A stretch of 46,055 nt of DNA from NCBI GenBank assembly GCA_012719345.1, contig JAAYAN010000149.1:1-46055 (forward strand). Reading direction: 5' to 3'. A program made the position numbers and the translations under genes. A model generated the notes under the pieces. The model searched no databases and had not been told where the DNA came from. It saw nothing but the letters and a program-made list of their open reading frames with translations. This DNA is from Ignavibacteria bacterium. GTDB taxonomy: Bacteria; Bacteroidota; Ignavibacteria; Ignavibacteriales; Melioribacteraceae. Of this stretch, positions 33,001 to 39,927 are shown piece by piece (the stretch's first letter is position 1; each line of letters starts with the position of its first letter).

Positions 33001-33207
33001 TAAGGGTTCAATATAGGTTATGTCAGCAATTTCAGGGTCAGTCATTATTGTTGCAGGATTAGAATTTACAAGTACAACTTTGTAACCGAGTGCCCGCAAA
33101 GCTTTACAAGCCTGGGTGCCGGAGTAATCGAATTCGCACGCCTGACCTATTATGATGGGTCCCGAACCTATTATTAAAACTTTTTTAATATCTTCTCTTT
33201 TAGGCAT
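30004..33207 (-). CDS. carB: carbamoyl-phosphate synthase large subunit
   Basis: The 1067-aa protein has the full internal duplication: [20 protein letters not shown] with FEYSG-type segment, first ATP-grasp domain ([14 protein letters not shown]), an oligomerisation region, the second half ([35 protein letters not shown]) and a C-terminal MGS-like allosteric domain ([17 protein letters not shown]). It makes carbamoyl phosphate from bicarbonate, ammonia and two ATP for pyrimidine and arginine synthesis. The small subunit gene carA is not in this window. Length is normal and no defects are seen. It ends at a strong terminator. Confidence 0.97.
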   Translation of the reverse strand: [1067 protein letters not shown]

Positions 33208-33331
33208 AAATTTATCTTTTATTTGTTTATAATCAAATTTTCTAAATTCCGACCTGAAAGTTACAAAATCCGAAAGATTTTAAGAAATAAAATATATGTA
33301 ATAAAGGACTAAATTATAGGAGAGGATAAAG

Positions 33332-33724
33332 CTACGTATTATGAAAATTTCGAATAAAAGGTTTAATTGATTCATTGTTTGAAAAGAGTTTTAAGTCATT
33401 TTCAATTTTTACAATTATTTCTTCAAGATATTTTTTTTCAGAAAGAGTGAATAAAGCTTCCATACGAAGTTTGTCTTTTACAAGATCAAAAGAAAAAATA
33501 CCGCTTTCCATTTCTATTTCTTCCAAAATATCGTAAAAAAGCGCTTCATCTTTACCGGATTTTAATATAATATCAAATTCTTTACTGGCTTTAATTTTAT
33601 TATTGTCCTCCGTAAAACGGAAATAAAGCTTTGGTTGTTTTTTAGCAATATATATTTTGGCTTTAACATCAACTTTCCATCGGCGGGATTGTAATAGTCT
33701 AATAAATTCTTGTTTCGGTTTCAA
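33332..33724 (-). CDS. hypothetical protein downstream of the NUDIX-type regulator
   Basis: I do not recognise this 130-aa product. It is rich in Lys, Glu and Ile with soluble alternating helices and strands (FIRLLQSRRWKVDVKAKIYI; KLYFRFTEDNNKIKA; EEIIVKIENDLKLF) and has no membrane segment or cysteine. The composition looks like a real gene. No ATG is available: the start appears to be TTG 33724. It begins 12 bases after, and in the same frame as, the stop codon of the NUDIX gene, so it may be cotranscribed with it. Confidence 0.6.
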   Translation of the reverse strand: MKPKQEFIRLLQSRRWKVDVKAKIYIAKKQPKLYFRFTEDNNKIKASKEFDIILKSGKDEALFYDILEEIEMESGIFSFDLVKDKLRMEALFTLSEKKYLEEIIVKIENDLKLFSNNESIKPFIRNFHNT

Positions 33725-33736
33725 AATGATACTCGT

Positions 33737-34426
33737 TTATAGTTCGAAAATAAAGCCCTTTTCAACAAGTTTGTTGTAATTTTTTCTGTCAAATTTATAC
33801 AGCATTGCTGCTCGTTTAATGTTGCCTTTTTCTTTTTCATCAAGTTTTATCAGAAGATTCATTTTTAAAAGTTTTTTCCTGAAATTACGCTTGTCGAGAT
33901 TAACGCCTAAAATACTTTCGTACAATGTCTGTAATTTTGGTAATGAGAATTTTTTAGGTAAAAGTTCAAAACCAATGGGACGTATCCTTACACGGCTTCT
34001 GAGTTTTTTCAATGCAGTTTCGATTATAGCTTTGTGGTCAAATGCCAATTCAGGAAGATCAGACATTTTAAACCATCGGACTTCAGTAGTATCAATTCCT
34101 GGAAGAAGATTGTATTTTTCGGGGCTGACTAACGCAAAATATCCTATTGTAAAAACACGCCTGTCGGGATATCTGTTAACGTTCCCGAAAACGGAAAGCT
34201 GCTCCATATAAATATTTTCAATAGCAGATGTTTCCTTTAAAATTCTTGCAGCAGCATTCTCAATTTCTTCCGATTTAAGGATAAATCCTCCGGGTAATGC
34301 CCATTTATCTTTTTCCGGATTGATAGCCCTTTGTATAAGTAAAACTTCGAGATTCCCTTTATCAAAACCAAAAATCACGCAGTCGATGGATATGTTTTCA
34401 ACTACTTTTCCTAGCTGGTGCGACAA
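33737..34426 (-). CDS. NUDIX-domain transcriptional regulator, probable xylose regulator
   Basis: The 229-aa protein has an N-terminal NUDIX domain and a C-terminal winged-helix region (LPKLQTLYESILGVNLDKRN and FRKKLLKMNLL), as in NrtR-like regulators. Its NUDIX box GFILKSEEIENAAARILKET keeps G-x5-E and R, but lacks the REUXEE glutamates (RILKET), so it probably binds a ligand without hydrolysis. In Bacteroides, NUDIX-family regulators control arabinose and sit beside xylBA (recalled). Here it is divergent from xylB-xylA. The start is TTG 34426, with GGAG 7 bases upstream. Confidence 0.85.
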   Translation of the reverse strand: MSHQLGKVVENISIDCVIFGFDKGNLEVLLIQRAINPEKDKWALPGGFILKSEEIENAAARILKETSAIENIYMEQLSVFGNVNRYPDRRVFTIGYFALVSPEKYNLLPGIDTTEVRWFKMSDLPELAFDHKAIIETALKKLRSRVRIRPIGFELLPKKFSLPKLQTLYESILGVNLDKRNFRKKLLKMNLLIKLDEKEKGNIKRAAMLYKFDRKNYNKLVEKGFIFEL

Positions 34427-34511
34427 TTTTTTCTCCTAAGGATTGAATTCTTAGTCGGAAATGTAACTAAATCACATTTCTATTTCAAAAATTTATCCCT
34501 GTTATTTTTTA

Positions 34512-34548
34512 TTTGCACATTAATTTTCTAAAGTGTATTTTTAACACT
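34512..34548 (+). promoter_or_regulatory. xylBA promoter with candidate operator
   Basis: TTTG (34512-34515), a 20-nt spacer and TATTTTTA (34536-34543) give a near match to the TTTG/TAnnTTTG promoter form, 28 bases before the xylB ATG. AGTGT (34532-34536) and ACACT (34544-34548) form a 5-bp inverted repeat with a 7-nt centre that brackets the -10 element, a plausible site for the divergently encoded regulator. CTAAG/CTTAG (34436-34454) forms another short repeat near the regulator start. Confidence 0.5.
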
Positions 34549-34571
34549 AAGTAATATTTTTTGAGGAATAA

Positions 34572-36068
34572 ATGATAACACTTGGATATGATATTGGAAG
34601 TTCATCGGTAAAAGGAACTCTTTACGATGTTGAATCGGGAAATGAAATAGCATCCTCCTTTTATCCTAAACACGAAATGAAAATAGATTCACCGCAAAGA
34701 AGCTGGGCAGAACAAAATCCTATGGTCTGGTGGGAATCTATTAAAGCCGTTACAGCCGAATTGCTTAAAGCATCGGGGAAAAACTCATCAGATATAAAAG
34801 CAATAGGAATTTCTTACCAGATGCATGGTTTGGTTATTACCGACAAAAACAACGAAGTCCTTCGCCCTTCAATTATCTGGTGCGACAGCCGCGCTGTTGA
34901 AATAGGTAACGATGCATTTAATAAAATTGGTCAGCAGAAATGTTTAAATTCTCTTCTGAATTCACCAGGTAATTTCACAGCTTCCAAATTAGCATGGGTA
35001 AAACAAAATGAACCCGGAGTTTATTCCAAAATAAATAAAGCAATGCTTCCCGGCGACTTTATTGCAATGATGCTTACAGGTGAAACCCGCACTACTTTAT
35101 CTGGCTTATCGGAAGGAATATTTTGGGATTTTGAAAAAGATGAAAAGTCGGAAACTATTCTTTCGCATTACGGGTTTGATAAATCGATACTTGCAGATAT
35201 TGTCCCTACTTTTGGTTTGCAAGGTGAAGTTAACGCTTGGGCTGCCGCTGAAACAGGATTAAAAGCAGGAACTCCGGTAACTTATCGTGCAGGCGATCAG
35301 CCCAACAACGCTTTTTCACTTAATGTACTAAATCCAGGTGAAGTTGCAGCCACTGCGGGAACTTCCGGTGTGGTTTACGGAATAAGCGATACGCTGAAAT
35401 ATGATAATCTGAACAGGGTAAATACATTTGCTCACGTCAATCATTCGCAAAAAGATAAAAGACTTGGTATTTTACTATGCATTAACGGTACAGGAATTTC
35501 GAACAGCTGGATAAGAAAAACAGTTTTCGACCAGAATTTTTCTTACAAAGAAATGGATAGACTTTCTGAAACAATTAATATCGGCTCAGACGGAGCAGTT
35601 TTCCTTCCTTTTGGCAACGGTGCCGAAAGAATGCTTCAAAATACCGAATTGGGTGCAGGATTTTCGGGAGTCAATTTCAACCTTCACGAAAAAGCCCATT
35701 TAGTAAGAGCTATGTTCGAAGGGATCGGATTCTCTTTCATTTACGGAATGGAAATTATGCAGAACCTTGGTGTTAATCCAAAAATTATCCGCGCAGGAAA
35801 AGATAATATGTTCCTCAGTCCTGTTTTCCGCAAGACAATAGCATCTATTTCTGGCGCTGAAATACAGCTTTATAACACAAACGGCGCTTTAGGTGCGGCA
35901 AGAGCAGCAGCATACGGCGCAGGATTTTATTCATCACTGAAAGATGCATTTGAAAACTTGAAATGTCTCGAAACAGTATACCCTGATATGCCGAAAAAAA
36001 ATGAGTATATTGATGCTTACAAAAAATGGAAAAACGAATTAGAAATAAAATTAACCAATAGGAGATAA
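34572..36068 (+). CDS. xylB: xylulokinase
   Basis: The 498-aa protein is a FGGY-family kinase: MITLGYDIGSSSVKGTLYD (phosphate-binding 1), AIGISYQMHGLVITDKNNEV, PSIIWCDSRAVE, PGDFIAMMLTGE, YRAGDQPNNAFSLNVLNPGE and ATAGTSGVVYG, then AGKDNMFLSPVFRKTIASI. The QMHG and CDSR segments are typical of D-xylulose kinases. It phosphorylates D-xylulose to xylulose 5-phosphate for the pentose phosphate pathway. ATG 34572 follows TTGAGGAATAA. xylA starts 4 bases after its stop, so the two are one operon. Confidence 0.95.
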   Translation: MITLGYDIGSSSVKGTLYDVESGNEIASSFYPKHEMKIDSPQRSWAEQNPMVWWESIKAVTAELLKASGKNSSDIKAIGISYQMHGLVITDKNNEVLRPSIIWCDSRAVEIGNDAFNKIGQQKCLNSLLNSPGNFTASKLAWVKQNEPGVYSKINKAMLPGDFIAMMLTGETRTTLSGLSEGIFWDFEKDEKSETILSHYGFDKSILADIVPTFGLQGEVNAWAAAETGLKAGTPVTYRAGDQPNNAFSLNVLNPGEVAATAGTSGVVYGISDTLKYDNLNRVNTFAHVNHSQKDKRLGILLCINGTGISNSWIRKTVFDQNFSYKEMDRLSETINIGSDGAVFLPFGNGAERMLQNTELGAGFSGVNFNLHEKAHLVRAMFEGIGFSFIYGMEIMQNLGVNPKIIRAGKDNMFLSPVFRKTIASISGAEIQLYNTNGALGAARAAAYGAGFYSSLKDAFENLKCLETVYPDMPKKNEYIDAYKKWKNELEIKLTNRR

Positions 36069-36072
36069 AAAT

Positions 36073-37407
36073 ATGAGTGTCAAACTAACATTAGGTAAAA
36101 CAGAGTATTTCAAAGGAATACCTCAGATAAAATTTGAAGGAAAAGATTCAAAAAATCCATTAGCTTATAAATGGTATAATCCGGATCAGATTGTTGCCGG
36201 CAAAAAAATGAAAGATCATCTTCGTTTTGCAATTGCATACTGGCATTCATTCTGCAGCTCAGGCGGCGACCAGTTCGGTTCTGCAACATTAGATCAAGAA
36301 TGGAAAAAAGGTCCGGATGCAGTTACACGAGCAAAAAACAAAATGGATGCAGCTTTCGAATTTATTACAAAATTGGGCGCTGAATTTTACTGTTTCCACG
36401 ATTTTGATTTGGTTGAAGAAGGCAGCACAATCGAAGAATCTGATAAAAATATTCAGGCAATTGTAGAGTACGCAAAAGAAAAACAAGCTGCATCCGGAGT
36501 TAAATTGCTCTGGGGAACAGCAAATTGTTTCGGTAATAAACGTTATATGAACGGAGCTGCTACAAATCCTGATTTTAATGTTGTTGCTTATGCAGGAACA
36601 CAAATTAAACGCGCTTTGGATGCAACAATTGCACTTGGCGGCGAAAATTATGTATTCTGGGGCGGTCGCGAAGGATACGCTTCTTTATTAAATACAAATA
36701 CTAAACTCGAAAAAGAAAATCTTGCCCGCATGCTTACAATGGCCCGCGATTATGCCCGTGGAAAAGGTTTCAAAGGAACATTTTTGATTGAACCTAAACC
36801 GATGGAACCAACAAAACATCAGTATGATTTTGATACTGAAACTGTTATTGGTTTCTTAAACAAATATGGCTTAGCAAACGATTTTAAAATGAATATTGAA
36901 GTAAATCATGCAACATTAGCCGGTCATACTTTTGAACACGAGTTACAAATGGCTGCTGATGCAGGCTTATTAGGAAGTATAGATGCAAACCGCGGTGATT
37001 ATCAGAATGGCTGGGATACTGACCAATTCCCTGTTAACATTCAAGAAACTGTTGAAGCTATGTTAATAATTCTTTCTGCTGGCGGATTTACAACTGGCGG
37101 TATTAACTTCGATGCTCATATCAGAAGAAATTCAACTGATCTGGATGATATATTTATTGCTCACATTTCAGGAATGGATGTATTTGCACGTGCATTAGTA
37201 ATTGCGGATAAAATAATAAATGAAACTGATTATTTGAAACTGAGAAAAGAAAGATACAGCTCATTTGAAAGCGGAGCCGGAAAAGATTACACAAGCGGAA
37301 AATTATCTCTTGAAGATCTGAGAAATGTCGCTATTAAGAACGGCGAACCTAAGCAAATCAGCGGAAAACAAGAATTATTCGAAACATTTGTTCAGAATAT
37401 GATTTAG
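36073..37407 (+). CDS. xylA: xylose isomerase
   Basis: The 444-aa protein is a class II xylose isomerase: YWHSFCSSGGDQFGSATLDQ, FYCFHDFDLVEEG with the catalytic His-Asp pair, YVFWGGREGY, LIEPKPMEPTKHQYDFD (metal ligands and Lys), EVNHATLAGHTFEHE and SIDANRGDYQNGWDTDQFP. It converts D-xylose to D-xylulose using divalent metals. ATG 36073 has AGGAG 6-7 bases upstream. A terminator follows at 37460-37489. No xylose transporter is in the window. Confidence 0.97.
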   Translation: MSVKLTLGKTEYFKGIPQIKFEGKDSKNPLAYKWYNPDQIVAGKKMKDHLRFAIAYWHSFCSSGGDQFGSATLDQEWKKGPDAVTRAKNKMDAAFEFITKLGAEFYCFHDFDLVEEGSTIEESDKNIQAIVEYAKEKQAASGVKLLWGTANCFGNKRYMNGAATNPDFNVVAYAGTQIKRALDATIALGGENYVFWGGREGYASLLNTNTKLEKENLARMLTMARDYARGKGFKGTFLIEPKPMEPTKHQYDFDTETVIGFLNKYGLANDFKMNIEVNHATLAGHTFEHELQMAADAGLLGSIDANRGDYQNGWDTDQFPVNIQETVEAMLIILSAGGFTTGGINFDAHIRRNSTDLDDIFIAHISGMDVFARALVIADKIINETDYLKLRKERYSSFESGAGKDYTSGKLSLEDLRNVAIKNGEPKQISGKQELFETFVQNMI

Positions 37408-37459
37408 TTGTGTGAAGGCAGGCTGTTGTAATTATTAATAAATTATTACAACCGATTTT

Positions 37460-37489
37460 AAAAAGATCAAGTGAAAACTTGGTCTTTTT
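37460..37489 (+). terminator. intrinsic terminator of xylBA
   Basis: AAAAAGATCAAG (37460-37471) pairs with CTTGGTCTTTTT (37478-37489), with one T-G pair and a 6-nt loop, followed by more T. It starts 53 bases after the xylA stop. Confidence 0.85.
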
Positions 37490-37557
37490 TTTATTTAAAA
37501 CATTAAAAAGATTGATACAAATTTCCGAAGATACGTTTGAAAAACATGGAGGTTATT

Positions 37558-37710
37558 ATGAATGAATCTTTAGCCTTTGCAAGGCTTTTAAAATCTTTAT
37601 CCCGCGAAGAAAAAAGACTGCTTGATCAATTGATTATAGAAAACAGATTGAAAGAACTGAAGCATACAATGGTTGAATTTTTACAAAAATATGGAAATGT
37701 TATTTTTTAA
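37558..37710 (+). CDS. small hypothetical protein, 50 aa
   Basis: ATG 37558 is preceded by a strong GGAGG (37549-37553 region, ATGGAGGTTATT). The product starts MNESLAFARLLKSLSREEKR and continues LLDQLIIENR, LKELKHTMVE and FLQKYGNVIF. It is a charged, helical peptide that could form a coiled coil or helical pair; no family was recognised. It has its own position between the xylBA terminator and a convergent hairpin (37719-37747), so it is a separate short transcript. Composition and start context support a real gene. Confidence 0.65.
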   Translation: MNESLAFARLLKSLSREEKRLLDQLIIENRLKELKHTMVEFLQKYGNVIF

Positions 37711-37718
37711 TTTAATTG

Positions 37719-37747
37719 AGCTGCTGCAAATAAAATATGCAGCAGCT
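37719..37747. terminator. bidirectional hairpin terminator
   Basis: AGCTGCTGCA (37719-37728) and TGCAGCAGCT (37738-37747) are perfectly complementary (10 bp, 9-nt loop), located between the convergent stops at 37710 and 37755. T-rich sequence follows on the plus strand and AT-rich on the minus strand. Confidence 0.75.
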
Positions 37748-37754
37748 TGAAAAA

Positions 37755-38255
37755 TTATTTTTCTACAACTAAAGTTTGAGCTAACATATCGTGCAATGCC
37801 TGTTTTTTTTCTGTAAAAGCTGCCATTATATAACCGATATATAAAATTGCTCCCGAAATCAGTTTTGCAAAGTATCTTCCTGTTGCTCTGCCGAAGCTGA
37901 TTTGTTTACCGTATAGATCTGTTACTTTTATTCCTAAAGCCATTTTGCCAAGTGTTGCCTGTTTGGCAGAACTTTCCATTAAAGCACAGTAAAGCCACTG
38001 TAAAATGAAAAAAACAATTCCGATAATAAATATTCCAGCAAAAATTCCGGCAGCCATTGTCATTGCTTCTTCGGGGTTTTGCGCGTAATAATTTTCATTC
38101 TGAAATTGCATCTCTGATGCCGCACCAAAACCAATAATTCCCATAAAAGGAATCATTATTATTCCTCCCACAATACTAATAAGAACTCCGTCAATCAATG
38201 CAGCAAGAAATCTTTTCCAAAAGTCGGCATAAGCAGGGTACAAAGTTGGTTCCAT
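37755..38255 (-). CDS. RDD-family membrane protein
   Basis: The 166-aa protein has three to four membrane helices and the RDD motif in YADFWKRFLAALIDGVLISI (R and D residues), then ATLGKMALGIKVTDLYGKQI with the second conserved Asp, and FGRATGRYFAKLIS. Family members are poorly defined integral membrane proteins, some linked to Na+ or solute transport. ATG 38255 follows GAGGTG; the frame also has a GTG 6 bases earlier. It lies 23 bases after the BrkB-type gene and may share its transcript. Confidence 0.88.
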   Translation of the reverse strand: MEPTLYPAYADFWKRFLAALIDGVLISIVGGIIMIPFMGIIGFGAASEMQFQNENYYAQNPEEAMTMAAGIFAGIFIIGIVFFILQWLYCALMESSAKQATLGKMALGIKVTDLYGKQISFGRATGRYFAKLISGAILYIGYIMAAFTEKKQALHDMLAQTLVVEK

Positions 38256-38278
38256 AATCACCTCGTTTTTTGTAGTTA

Positions 38279-39178
38279 TTATTTATTTTGTTTTTTTTTG
38301 TTGAAAAAATTTTTTCGTTTTTGTTCTTTATTTTTTAATACTTCAATTCTTTCGCGGTATAGCTGACCTATTTCGGCTCCGAGAATAAAGAGAACAGAAG
38401 AATAATAAATCCAGAAAGCTACGACAATAATTAAAGCATATGTACCATAAATTTTATTTAAATTTGCAATATGCGAAATATAATACCCAAACAGATTCCG
38501 TACAAGCTCCCATAAGAATGTAGTCCATAAAGCCGCCACAGCTGGAATCCTTTTACCGAGTTTTTCGTATGGGATGAGGTAATAAAATAGGAAAAACAAA
38601 GTAAAAATAACAATCAACGATATAATTGAAAATAAATAATCAATAAATCCGCTTAATCGGAAAAATTTTAATAATTCGTAATTGCTTGCTTTGCTTATTA
38701 AAATATTTAGTGCAGGGAGAATAAATGTGGAGAGCAATATAAAAATAATAAGAAGCCAAACCATTCCAAAATCTCTGATTTTACCAATTACAGGATGTTT
38801 ATCGGCTGTAACACCAAAAATATTATTTAATACAGTCCGCATACTGCTGAATAATCCGCTGGCAACAAAAAAAAGTCCGAAACCGCCGATATAAGCAGCA
38901 ATATCTTTATATTGGATTACTTCGGGAATGCGCGACATAACAATGCGCGTAGCATATTCGGCATAAACCGGATAAGGGATAATTGTATCTATAAGCTGTT
39001 TTACCTGTGTGCCTACAGTTTGGGGATCTATCAGATTTCCAAGTACAGAAAATATAATAAGCGTAAGCGGAATAGTAGTAAGAAGAAGCGAAAATGCCAA
39101 TCCGCCTCCAACTAAAAAAAGATGGTGTTCGTCAATTCTTTTATATAATCCGCCAAAATAATGTTTAAAAAATCCCAG
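38279..39178 (-). CDS. YihY/BrkB-family membrane protein
   Basis: The protein has six or so membrane helices with family segments LAFSLLLTTIPLTLIIFSVLG, ASGLFSSMRTVLNNIFGV, PYEKLGKRIPAVAALWTTFLWELVRNLFGYYI and YGTYALIIVVAFWIYYSSVLFILGAEI. No ATG starts it. A TTG at 39100 would cut off HYFGGLYKRIDEHHLFLVGG, which looks like the true N-terminus and is in frame upstream. I therefore prefer the CTG at 39178, preceded by GGAG at good distance (an ATT lies one codon earlier). BrkB proteins were once called RNase BN, but transport or envelope roles are more likely. It follows the exonuclease gene by 24 bases. Confidence 0.82.
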   Translation of the reverse strand: MGFFKHYFGGLYKRIDEHHLFLVGGGLAFSLLLTTIPLTLIIFSVLGNLIDPQTVGTQVKQLIDTIIPYPVYAEYATRIVMSRIPEVIQYKDIAAYIGGFGLFFVASGLFSSMRTVLNNIFGVTADKHPVIGKIRDFGMVWLLIIFILLSTFILPALNILISKASNYELLKFFRLSGFIDYLFSIISLIVIFTLFFLFYYLIPYEKLGKRIPAVAALWTTFLWELVRNLFGYYISHIANLNKIYGTYALIIVVAFWIYYSSVLFILGAEIGQLYRERIEVLKNKEQKRKNFFNKKKQNK

Positions 39179-39202
39179 AATATTCTCCAGTAAAATTAAT
39201 AA

Positions 39203-39862
39203 TCAAAGATTAAGATACTTATTCCATATTTTATAAAGTTCGTAAGTTGCCTTTACATCTTTTCCGCAATAAATTGCAATTTCTTTAATTTTTCCCGCTT
39301 TGTACATTTCTTTTACATCCATTCCGGTAATGCCGTCCGATTTAGGTGATTCAATTCCGTAGGACTGGCAATAAAAATCGAGGTTGAATTTTTTGACTGT
39401 TCCATAAAACGTAAGCATTTCCTGCAAATCGATATGGTTGGTGTTATTGTAGCGGTTTTTAAGGTAATTTCTCGAGGGCTTTATTCCAAGAACTGATGAC
39501 CGGAGCATAAGAAACGGGACATCAAAATTTCTTCCGTTAAAAGTAATTATTGTTTCGCTTTTTGAAACATAATCCCAAAACGAACTGATCATTTCCGCTT
39601 CGCTCATTCCGGAATACCGTACTTTTTTATCATCCGAAGACCATTCTTCTTTTGATTCACTTTCAAACATAACAAATAAATTTTCGGTTGTGGCGTTAAG
39701 CATTCCTATCGAAATGATTTTTGCGGTAAAAGGATAAAGACTTAAATATCTTTTTACTTCTTCAATTTTACCTTCGGAATGACGAAGAAGATATTCTTGC
39801 TGCGATTCCGGAAGCTCCTCAAGATCGGTTCCGGCTGTTTCTATATCGAAAACAATTTTCAT
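39203..39862 (-). CDS. predicted 3'-5' exonuclease, DEDDy type
   Basis: The 219-aa protein has the RNase-H-like exonuclease motifs: FDIET with D6 and E8 (ExoI), IITFNGRNFDVPFLMLR (ExoII) and IAIYCGKDVKATYELY (ExoIII, Y-x3-D). This matches the predicted PolB-like 3'-5' exonuclease family, which acts alone without a polymerase domain. It may trim DNA or RNA; the substrate is unknown. Its ATG lies 65 bases after the aldolase stop in the same orientation. Confidence 0.87.
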   Translation of the reverse strand: MKIVFDIETAGTDLEELPESQQEYLLRHSEGKIEEVKRYLSLYPFTAKIISIGMLNATTENLFVMFESESKEEWSSDDKKVRYSGMSEAEMISSFWDYVSKSETIITFNGRNFDVPFLMLRSSVLGIKPSRNYLKNRYNNTNHIDLQEMLTFYGTVKKFNLDFYCQSYGIESPKSDGITGMDVKEMYKAGKIKEIAIYCGKDVKATYELYKIWNKYLNL

Positions 39863-39927
39863 ATTCTTTCCTTTATATTAAAAACAGAACAAATTAGCAA
39901 AAATTTTCGAATAAAACGAAATATTTA

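Noticed and set aside
36289-36603. Minus-strand 104-aa ORF inside xylA
   Set aside because: It is antisense to conserved xylose isomerase coding sequence and Cys/Phe-rich without family similarity.
39178-39187. AGAATATTCT near 39178 as a third copy of the regulon palindrome
   Set aside because: Only the inner 10 bases match; the outer bases differ (CC on the left, CC on the right), and it overlaps the BrkB start with no TTG/TATATT layout.
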